From Aurantiochytrium sp. KH105 (Eukaryota > Sar > Bigyra > Thraustochytrida > Thraustochytriidae): a stretch of 64,000 nucleotides of DNA. The stretch is from positions 140,439-204,438 of the forward strand of contig BGKB01000146.1 of NCBI GenBank assembly GCA_003116975.1, read 5' to 3'. The position numbers and the translations under genes are program-made. Each line of letters begins with the position of its first letter. The first letter of the stretch is position 1. The notes under the pieces are model-generated. The model was not told the DNA's origin. It worked only from the letters and a program-made list of their open reading frames with translations, and did no database searches. Below, piece by piece: positions 29,795-37,852 of the stretch.

Positions 29795-30757
29795 TTATTC
29801 CTCGTCAGAGGTACAGAACTTGAACAGAATTCCACAGACATCCGTGAAGGAGATGACGCGCTGCGGCACCTGGTTTTCGTCCACGACGTAAAGATGATGC
29901 ACATTGGTCGCGAGAAGCTTGGAAATAACCGCGTGAAGTTTGTCATTCTCGCCAGCCCCAAAGTACGGGAAAGCCTCCATGTCGGAACGTTCGCGCGCTT
30001 CTACAATGTACTTCCAGCAAGAAGTGATGAGGAGTGAGAAGCGTTTCTCCTGAAAGACGTACTGGATGTCGCTCATACTGATGGACCCCGAGAGGACGTC
30101 TGTTGACGGGTCCACAACGGCAACAACAGAGTGGCGCGTTTGGTGCATGAGATGCATGGCCTCCAAAACGCTCTGCGACTTGTTTACGCTGCGAACGGGG
30201 CTATGGCCCATTTCGAGTTCAGACACGGTCGAACTCAAGACATCATCATGGCGGCCCTGCACGTTCATCATAATGTACTGAATCACGGCCGAGGGGGAGA
30301 GTACAGCGATGACGTCGCCGTTTTCATCGTCTTGCACGAGCGCGCGACGCAATCCCTTGTCATGAAAAAGCTTGAGGGCTTCAACGAGAGTGGCGTTCTC
30401 GCTGATTAAGACCATTGGGTTGCGGGTGCTCAGGTCAATGGCCTCTGCCACAGGAACCCTGCCTAGCTCGTTCCAGACGTGTGCCGTGTTTGGGACGCTC
30501 CCGATCTTTTCCCAGTCCATCTGCAAGAGGTACGCCACGGCGTCGGAGAAGTCGACGAGGCCAATGCATTCGTCCTCATCATTAAAGACGGGGAGCGAGC
30601 TCACCCCGCTGTCCGCGAGCCGCGTGCACACGTCGAGCACCTTTTCTTGCTCCGTTGCGCGCACGAGCGGGCGCCCCTCGTCCTCGTCGAGCTGCGGCTT
30701 GACCACGTCCTGCACCGTGGAGCTTTCCAAGATCGCCCTGACCACCTGGGACTCCAT
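29795..30757 (-). CDS. AMPK gamma / SNF4-like protein with four CBS repeats
   Basis: 320 residues from the ATG at 30755-30757 (MESQVVRAILESSTVQDVV). The frame is open further upstream but Arg/Ala-rich there. Human gamma1 is 331 residues. Four CBS motifs are visible: the first ends in LVDFSDAVAYLL, the second in VLSPSAVIQYI, the third in SISMSDIQYVF and the fourth in VISFTDVCGILF. The nucleotide-binding Asp (S/T-x-x-D) is therefore present in repeats 1, 3 and 4 and replaced by Ala in repeat 2. That is the pattern in AMPK gamma, where site 2 has Arg and stays empty. SNF4/gamma senses AMP, ADP and ATP and controls the SNF1/AMPK kinase heterotrimer, the main eukaryotic energy sensor. Other four-CBS proteins (plant SnRK1-associated) are close alternatives. 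No kinase or beta subunit is nearby. Confidence 0.82.
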   Translation of the reverse strand: MESQVVRAILESSTVQDVVKPQLDEDEGRPLVRATEQEKVLDVCTRLADSGVSSLPVFNDEDECIGLVDFSDAVAYLLQMDWEKIGSVPNTAHVWNELGRVPVAEAIDLSTRNPMVLISENATLVEALKLFHDKGLRRALVQDDENGDVIAVLSPSAVIQYIMMNVQGRHDDVLSSTVSELEMGHSPVRSVNKSQSVLEAMHLMHQTRHSVVAVVDPSTDVLSGSISMSDIQYVFQEKRFSLLITSCWKYIVEARERSDMEAFPYFGAGENDKLHAVISKLLATNVHHLYVVDENQVPQRVISFTDVCGILFKFCTSDEE

Positions 30758-31406
30758 CCCGACGATCAAAGGTGTCTTCCGCCGCGGAGCAGAGGGTCCG
30801 TTCGCGGGGCTCTCTCCGCGTCTCCTCGCTCGACTCGCGCCCGCGTCCGCGTCCCCCGCGCTCGCGCGCACGTGCGTGTTCTCCTCGCTGTTCGTATCTT
30901 GTCGCGTCTCGTCTCGACTCGTCTCGTCTCGCCGCTGCAGCCGCGACGACGCCGACGCGGCGGACGGACGCTCGCCCGGGCGGCCGCGCGCTCGCTGCGA
31001 GCCGGCGGGAGGCGGGCGGCGGCGAGCGTGGAGGCGCAGACGCGAGCCCGGCGGCGCGAGTCGGAGCAGCGGTTCGAGGACTGGTGTCGCCCGTGGCGCC
31101 CTTGCCTGCAGCAGCAGCGGCTCCTACTACGGCGGCGTGGCTGCGATAGTGGAGTGGCACTAGTATCTATAGTATACACCGCGCACACACTTGCTTGCTT
31201 GCTCGCACGCTCGCTTACTTCCACCGCCGCGCTGGCCGGGCGCGTGCCGCTCGCCGCCAGCCGCGCAGACGATCGAGGACGAGGCTAGCGTCGGGCGCCG
31301 GGATGGCCGCCGAGGAGAGGAGCCGCGGTCGCGGAAGAGCGAGAAGGAGTCTCCGAAGACATGTGTGCGTGGCATGCAAGGCATGCGTGCTTGTTTGGCA
31401 TGCATA

Positions 31407-31447
<41 letters not shown>

Positions 31448-32696
31448 GAGGGTCTTTCCTGCCGAGGAAGAGAGGGCTTGAAAGTATGCAGGCGGGCAGG
31501 ACGCGGTCGGCGGGGAGGATATGGGCGCGGAGCGGAGGAAAAGCTCAAAGTCGGACGCAGCGATGTAGATCGCATCCGCTATTGGAAAAAGTGGGCCGCT
31601 CTCCAAGTTATACGGTGCAGTATACGTATATACATGAGGGAAAGGGCCAAGAAGAGACGAGGGATCCAGAAGACGACTTGTTAGTGCTTGGTGCTGGGCA
31701 GGGCTGGCTGGTGCTACTGGTGAGGGTGGTCGTGGGGTCTGCCTTTGCATTTCTTTGCCATTTCTTTGCCAGATTGGCTGGCTGATGAAGCGGATGATCT
31801 GGCCGACTTTGAGCATTTTTCTGGATGGCAAAGTCCCATTGCTCCTGAATCTCGGTCCCTTCACCTCGATCGCCTCCTGGCCTCGCAGAGAGAGGTTTGC
31901 GTCCCCCAGGTCCGACTTCAGGCGATGATTGCGCGAATGTCTCCAGCCTGCGCAGGTACCACACCCTCTGGCATGCTAGGAATTAATTAATCCCTGGTAT
32001 TGGAGTGATGGACGGGCCGGGCCGGTCGAGTCGCTCTTCTACACCAATCAGCAGCAGCTGCATGCAGCAAGCAGCACAGTGCATCCATCCCCGAGTCCTT
32101 GCTTTCCGTGCAGCAAGTGCAGCTGGGCCATTCATCCACGCCTCCATGAACGGCCTTACTGTTCGCTCAGACGACCGAGATGGACTCCGCCCGCACATGG
32201 ATGCACATGGACGAGGAGAAGGAAGGCCCGTGCTTGCGACTCGACTCCATCGATGGTTGGTTGGTTTTGCGCCCGTAAAGGGTGTACAAAAACACCGTCC
32301 GCATTTTCTCAAGGTCTCGCAGACCCTGAAGAGAGGCCGAAGACGCGACGATCGCGAGCCCGGTCCGGCCCGGGCGCGGCCTCCGCCCTCGGCTCTCGCG
32401 CGATTCGCCGCCGCCGCCGCGCCCCCCCCTCCCCCCTCCCTTGCCTCGCGCGCGGCCTCCGCGGCCGGGCACGCACGCGCGTCGCGAGCGAGGTTCTTGT
32501 TCGACCTGGCGCCGCTGGGCGAGCTCGCCCGTTCAGAAGTGGACTCCGCCCTCTATCCCCCCTCGCTGAGCACAGGCACGCGCCCGCGAGGCACGAGGAC
32601 AGAAGCAGAAGCAGGCCGCGCACCCACCCGGCGAGCAGGCTGCCAGCCGGCCCGCCAGACGAGCAGAAGACCCTCGCGTCGAAGAAGGAGAGCACA
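30758..32696. other. 1.9-kb divergent intergenic region
   Basis: No convincing gene. Contains AAGC/CTTG tracts (about 31187-31204 and 31407-31447, the second with ten perfect CTTG copies), three GGCATGC copies just before the second tract (about 31371-31405), and a GTATACGTATATAC palindrome-like run near 31619-31634. The long plus-strand frame leading into the next gene is GC-driven until its ATG at 32697. Confidence 0.45.
31407..31447. repeat. (CTTG)n tetranucleotide tract
   Basis: Ten perfect copies plus one base. The same tetranucleotide recurs upstream of several genes in the window. Confidence 0.9.
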
Positions 32697-33413
32697 ATGG
32701 AGTTCCGGATGGTGTACATGCTGGTGCTGTGGACGCTTATCGGGGTGCTCACGCTGGTCTTCGTGCTGAGCTCCTACAAGACGGAGATCGTGGTGGCCAA
32801 GGACTGCGAAGAGGATGCCAAGGAACTCGCGCAAGTCTGCCCGACCTCGCAGCGAACCATCTCCTTTTCGGTGCTCTGGCAGGTCTTCATGGTCAGCTTG
32901 CTCACCGTGGGCGGCATTCACATGCTACGCCGACATCGCAATCAAACGATGGTCGGCTTCTTCATCGGCGTCTCTTTCGCCATGGCCAACTGGATGCTTT
33001 GTAAGTCCATTGTCTTTGGATGGTACGTGCTCTCGCAGGAGGGCCTCATCAGCGCCCCACAAGTCAAAGACGCGCGAGAGCTTTCCTCAAGTTTCAGACT
33101 CTATTCCCGTCTCGCCGCTCTCTCCAGCGTCCTGCTCACCGTTGCTTACAGCGTGTTTGCTCTCCTGCTCATCAGCTTTCGGCAAACTATCACCCTCGGC
33201 AAGCCTACGCATGATGTGGCGCGCGAGGAGGAGGAACTCGATGCTCCGTCCAGAAGAACTTCCGCTTCGGGAAGCATTGTTTCTCTCGTGAGCCCTTCTT
33301 CCTTTTCTACATCCCCTGCGTCGTCGCCGGCGCACATGCAAGGCTCTTCATCGCCTTCGACGGCAAAATCAAACGCGTCCGCGGCCGCCGTCGTGGCCTT
33401 GGACCAAGTCTAG
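32697..33413 (+). CDS. Four-pass membrane protein of unknown function
   Basis: 238 residues from ATG 32697 (MEFRMVYMLVLWTLIGVLTL); the frame upstream is open but Arg/Pro/Ala-rich and without membrane character. Hydrophobic segments lie at about residues 5-24, 60-78 (VLWQVFMVSLLTVGGIHML), 87-112 (MVGFFIGVSFAMANWMLC...VFGWYVL) and 140-165 (LAALSSVLLTVAYSVFALLLI). A Ser/Pro/Ala-rich, probably cytosolic tail follows, with possible phospho-sites (SRRTSASGS). No family motif is recognised. Location (ER, Golgi or plasma membrane) cannot be told. Confidence 0.72.
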   Translation: MEFRMVYMLVLWTLIGVLTLVFVLSSYKTEIVVAKDCEEDAKELAQVCPTSQRTISFSVLWQVFMVSLLTVGGIHMLRRHRNQTMVGFFIGVSFAMANWMLCKSIVFGWYVLSQEGLISAPQVKDARELSSSFRLYSRLAALSSVLLTVAYSVFALLLISFRQTITLGKPTHDVAREEEELDAPSRRTSASGSIVSLVSPSSFSTSPASSPAHMQGSSSPSTAKSNASAAAVVALDQV

Positions 33414-33791
33414 CAAGTTGACCTTTACTCTTTAAAAATGACCTCCCGAGACGCACGGACGAACAACGAACTACGTCATGTAAGTCACCCAAGTCTTCAA
33501 AATCCTCTCGATGCGATTCGCGACAACAACATGCATCTCCTCAAAAAACCAGACAACGCATGACCGCTGCAAAACCTTGGGTTGCTGGTGTAGCGTGTGT
33601 GTGACAATGTGTCAAAATATATATGGGGGAAAAGAAATCACACAACAAGCAAGCCAACCAGTCGCCATCGGCAATCCGCCAAATGTCATCGTGCCTTGCG
33701 CGAACAGTTATTTTCAATGACCAAAAGAGGCACACAAGTTCTGCCGAAAGATAATCGTGTAAACGTATATTTCATTTCCATGTTTTGCGCG
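33414..33791. other. Convergent intergenic region
   Basis: AT-rich 3'-to-3' gap, no gene. Confidence 0.5.
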
Positions 33792-35756
33792 TTAGCGCAT
33801 AAGATTTTGCCGGAGAACATTCAGTAGCTCAGGATGCTGCTGAGAAAGCGTGAGAAGGTCCTTGCCCGAAATTGTGTTGCTCGTACGCGCCAGCTCTTCA
33901 ATAAGGTTCTTGCTCTGCTCGAACTCTGCGCGCAGCTTGGACTTTGATCGCTCAAGCACGCTGAGCATATTCTCGTTAAGGGTTGCCGCAGACACGGAAG
34001 ATCCCGAAGCTGGCGTGCTTTGCCCCTCAATCAGATCAAGGTAAAAGTCAAGGTACGCCGTTTCGCTTGCCGCATCAGACACCGCTGTCTTCGAGGTTTT
34101 GTTCTTTGTGGCAATGAGCAGACTGACACCGCGCAGAATCTCTTCAAGCGAGACCGATCCGGAACGGTCCGTGTCAAAGGCATCAAAGAGCCGATCGAGG
34201 AGCTTTTGCTGATCAAGTCGGTGAAGCCCAAAGTGCTTGCCCATGACGCCACGAAAAGCTTTGCGCGTCAATATGTGCGCTCTTGACCCTTGCTTGGACC
34301 GCTTGTGCAAGCTCGAGTACTCTTTGTAGAGAAGTTTTAGATTGTCGAGCGAGAAGCTCACGTCTTGGGCCTGCTGCGAGCTCTGCAGCTCCTCCATGAC
34401 GCCCAGCGCCGTTGTCGGCAAAGGCAGAGCACGCAGTAAGCTCTTGTAAAGTTGTGGATTGGACTTGAGATTTGCCTTGAACTCTTCGAGCGAGACGTGA
34501 CCGCTTTGGTCCGTGTCCAAGAAGCCAAAGAAGTCCTGGGCGTAATCAATGCTCGCCTTGAGATCACTTTGATTTTTGGCCACAACGTGCGTCAGCTCTT
34601 GTAAGTTGATGTTTCCGTCCGAGCTCAGATCGATGCAATTGAACAAAAGTGACATTTTGTCTTCCACCCCGGAATTGAGCGTCTTGACGAGACCCATAAT
34701 GAGCTCGCGAAAGTCCACCGTCCCGTTGCTGTCCGTGTCAAACAGCGCAAAAAGACGCAGCAAGAGGGCCTGATGCCCCTCAAGCTGCGGGTATTCGCGT
34801 GTCAAAAATGCGCAAAAGCGTTCCACGGTCAGCGCGCTGGCGTTCGCCTCATTGTAAAATCTAGCCCGTAATTCCTGCAAGTCCTCAGCCGAAAATTGTG
34901 TGAGGCTCTGCAGCTCATCGAGCGTTGCATCCCTGGCGACGGATTCAAGATACTGCGTGCGCCGGTTCGCTTTTGGCGCTCGCCTTTTAAGAGCCGCCAT
35001 ACTTTCTCCATTAGGTGCCCGCTGACCCTGTCCTGCAGCGAGACGCCTACCAGAAGTTGCGCCTGAACTCGCTGCAATGTTTCGCGTGCGTAGCGAGGCT
35101 GGTCGAGCGTGCTCGGGCTTGCAAGCTAGCGGAGGGTAAATTCCTCGATGTAAGCGCAGTCGTCGCTCTTGTGCATGCTCTAGCTTGGCCTCCCACGCAT
35201 CCGATCGCTCTTGCCATCGCGCAAATGGGTGTTCGTTTAGTGTTTTCCGAAGCCGTCTGCCTTTGACTTGCGCCTCAAAGTCGCTCAGGATTTCCCTCCA
35301 GCTCTCCGTGTCCTCGTCGAAATTTGGAAGAGACACCGCCTGCACCGGCACGCCGCCAGCCAATTGTTGTCCCGGCGGGTTCACGCTTGAGAATTTTCGT
35401 GAGCGATTCGCCACAGGGCTCACCCCGGGAACGATCGGTACAATCGAGGGGCTTCGTGTGGTCGCGAGACGTTGAAGTAGACTCCTCTCCACAAAGCCAT
35501 CTTCCTCAGGATCAAGGCGACAGAAAATGTCCTCAAGAACCTCGATATTTGTTTCAAGGTCCAACAGCGCTGCAGCCTTGAAGAAGCCGGGCTTGCTGAT
35601 AATTCCCGTGCGTTTCACATCCATCTCTTCGAGAATACTATTGACTACGTTGGCCATTTCCTCCGGTTTTGACCAGAGGAGCATTTGCCGCGAGGAGACC
35701 ACTGCAGTACGAATGACCATGTGAATGTCATCGTTGCTCGAGTATCCCGCGCCCAT
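33792..35756 (-). CDS. EF-hand calcium-binding protein with N-myristoylation motif
   Basis: 654 residues from the ATG at 35754-35756 to TAA at 33792-33794. The N-terminus MGAGYSSND has Gly2 and Ser6/7, a typical myristoylation site, suggesting membrane targeting. Clear EF-hand loops: DTDSNGTVDFRE (about residue 335), DLSSDGNINLQE (about 373, first position Asp but weaker), DTDQSGHVSLEE (about 410) and DTDRSGSVSLEE (about 525). A weaker N-terminal EF-like pair (EEMDVKRTGIISKPGFF, then CRLDPEEDGFVERSLL) lies near residues 40-95. The middle (100-270) is basic and low complexity. The layout resembles calcineurin-B/NCS-type sensors fused to long linkers. No enzymatic domain is seen. It probably acts as a calcium-regulated adaptor at a membrane. 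Confidence 0.85.
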   Translation of the reverse strand: MGAGYSSNDDIHMVIRTAVVSSRQMLLWSKPEEMANVVNSILEEMDVKRTGIISKPGFFKAAALLDLETNIEVLEDIFCRLDPEEDGFVERSLLQRLATTRSPSIVPIVPGVSPVANRSRKFSSVNPPGQQLAGGVPVQAVSLPNFDEDTESWREILSDFEAQVKGRRLRKTLNEHPFARWQERSDAWEAKLEHAQERRLRLHRGIYPPLACKPEHARPASLRTRNIAASSGATSGRRLAAGQGQRAPNGESMAALKRRAPKANRRTQYLESVARDATLDELQSLTQFSAEDLQELRARFYNEANASALTVERFCAFLTREYPQLEGHQALLLRLFALFDTDSNGTVDFRELIMGLVKTLNSGVEDKMSLLFNCIDLSSDGNINLQELTHVVAKNQSDLKASIDYAQDFFGFLDTDQSGHVSLEEFKANLKSNPQLYKSLLRALPLPTTALGVMEELQSSQQAQDVSFSLDNLKLLYKEYSSLHKRSKQGSRAHILTRKAFRGVMGKHFGLHRLDQQKLLDRLFDAFDTDRSGSVSLEEILRGVSLLIATKNKTSKTAVSDAASETAYLDFYLDLIEGQSTPASGSSVSAATLNENMLSVLERSKSKLRAEFEQSKNLIEELARTSNTISGKDLLTLSQQHPELLNVLRQNLMR

Positions 35757-36836
35757 CGGGCCTCTTTAGCTGCAAAAAGTTCTCGTATTCTTTTTCGTTT
35801 TGGCAAGTGCCGTCCGCGCACGTATCTGAAATCCAGATGGTCGCCCCGATCTCTTGCTCGCCTCGTCTCGCGCTCGAAGACGCTGCCCTTGCTCACGACC
35901 CCGCACCTCTGGTGTCTGCACGTCTTCTTCACAAGGAGTCCACTTGCTGCCCGGGGTCGCGCGCTTGGGGCTTTCTCTTACGCGTTCTCGGCGAGGATGG
36001 GAACGATGTGCACGGCCCGCGCCGATTTGCTGCTGGGTGGAGTAGACAAATCGGAGCTTTTTCTATAAGACGGACATCCCGAGTCAGAGACAATCGCGAC
36101 GACTTCGACCGCGTCTTCGCTCGTGCGCAAACCTGAGGGCGCCACAAGACCTGACGGGGCGCAAGGCTGCCCTCACGTCTCTTTCTCTGTACAAATTTGT
36201 GGACTTGTTGTCTTACAGTTAGTTCTCCCAGCCACCATCGTGCAGGCCGAAGACAGCCTCGGAAGAAGGCCATTCCGCGGCGCACGCGCCTCAAACGACG
36301 CTCTACGCAGACCCGCGACTCCGTGAAGATTGCATCCAGCGAAACGTCAAGCGTTTGGCCAAGTCTTTGCCTGACCTGCTGCCCGTCACGAAGTGAGTGA
36401 CGAGCTGCATGAAGCAGGCAGAAGTAGTGCCTAAAATCAGATCATAAAGACTTTTTTCTTTTCCTCTCGAGTAGTATACTAGAGACCTGCCTCTCGCCGT
36501 CGACTGCCATGCACGCGGGCCTCTAGGGAAAGAATCCTGATTTCCTTATTCTGGGGACGCAAACAACGACGCAAACAACAACGCAACCACCCCAAATGAA
36601 ATGGAAAGCATGGTGTGTACTTTCGTCGTAAAACGGGTGTGTACTCTTTCTCACTAACGTGCTCGACACGATGCATCGCTCGAGCAAGAGCGGAGACAAC
36701 CAGTCGCCTGAAAGAAAGACAGACAGACAGAGAAACAATCAGGTTATCAGACGGGAAGACAGACAGACCTTCTCGTCGTGGGTAAACTCTGCCCAGAGGC
36801 CAGGTCTGCGCAGCTCGTCGCAGGGCGTGCGAGACC
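35757..36836. other. Divergent intergenic region
   Basis: No gene supported. GACA/CAGA repeats occur at about 36717-36732 and 36759-36768 near the downstream gene. Confidence 0.45.
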
Positions 36837-37568
36837 ATGCGCCTCTCCGGGCGCGCGTCCGTGTCTGAGAAACCGAACCTTGGCAGAGCATCAGTGCGCC
36901 ACCGAGGCAGCACCATCGTGCAGGGAAACATGCGAGCATCCAGAAGCGCTGCCGCGTCAGGCGCGCGTGCGTCAATTGCGCATGTTACGCCAGCAGGCAA
37001 AGACAGCGGCATGGCGCAGCAAAGTGAAGGAGCAGGGAACTCGGACTGGCAAACCAAAATGCAAATACGAATGCAAACGCAGCTGCAATATCAGCTCATG
37101 AGCGCAGGCGGGAACTGGGCTGGAATGTCGCCCCATTCTCTGGATACTGTAGAGATCGACACGCTCGAAGACATCGATCGAATTAATTTTTTAGAAAGCT
37201 CTTTCCGCAATTATATCGAGGCTCGCGACGAGGAACTCAAAGAAGAACTCCACAACCCCACGGAGACATTGTCAACGAAGCTGCGACATGGTGACAAGAT
37301 GTTTGACGAGTTTTTGAAGGATAATAGTTTGCGCTGCTCAAGTCTTCAGTCGATCGCCAGTCTTGTGGAACTCATGAAGGGAAATAAACAACGCCGTCTC
37401 GAGGCCGAGGTGGACGAGGAGGCCAACATTTTACAAAATGCTGATGCCTTTCACAATGCGATCGAGGCAGATCTCGACGCCGACGCAAACGAGGACGTCG
37501 ACGACGACGACGCCGACGAGGAAGAGGAGCGTGGCAAGGAGCTAGGGAGGGATTCATACGATTTGTGA
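36837..37568 (+). CDS. Small acidic-tailed protein of unknown function
   Basis: 243 residues from the first ATG (36837). A second in-frame ATG at 37011 (MAQQSEGAGNSDW) may be the true start, since the first 58 residues are basic and unlike the rest. The core from residue 100 is helical (VEIDTLEDIDRINFLESS, then FRNYIEARDEELKEELHN, then DKMFDEFLKDNSLRCSSLQS). The C-terminus is a strong Asp/Glu tract (ANEDVDDDDADEEEE) like those of histone or ribosome chaperones. No family is recognised. Convergent with the polycystin gene. Confidence 0.6.
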   Translation: MRLSGRASVSEKPNLGRASVRHRGSTIVQGNMRASRSAAASGARASIAHVTPAGKDSGMAQQSEGAGNSDWQTKMQIRMQTQLQYQLMSAGGNWAGMSPHSLDTVEIDTLEDIDRINFLESSFRNYIEARDEELKEELHNPTETLSTKLRHGDKMFDEFLKDNSLRCSSLQSIASLVELMKGNKQRRLEAEVDEEANILQNADAFHNAIEADLDADANEDVDDDDADEEEERGKELGRDSYDL

Positions 37569-37852
37569 GTGGCAAGCTTGTACGAGAGACGAGATGAAAC
37601 CAAAGGTGCACACCGCGCAAACGTGCGCAGTCGAATCACATAGTCTTTAGATGGAAAACATTTACATGATCACTTCCCAAAACTCACATGCTACCTTTGC
37701 TAGGCAAGAGTCCGTTTCCCCTTCGCCAGGCGGGAAAAATAACCATTCACTTTTGCGACACAAAACTACGGTCTCTACGCTTGGCAGGCAGAAGCAGAAA
37801 AGAACAAGATTTGTCTTTGGCTCTCAATACTCGCTCGGTAAAGAGACAACAT

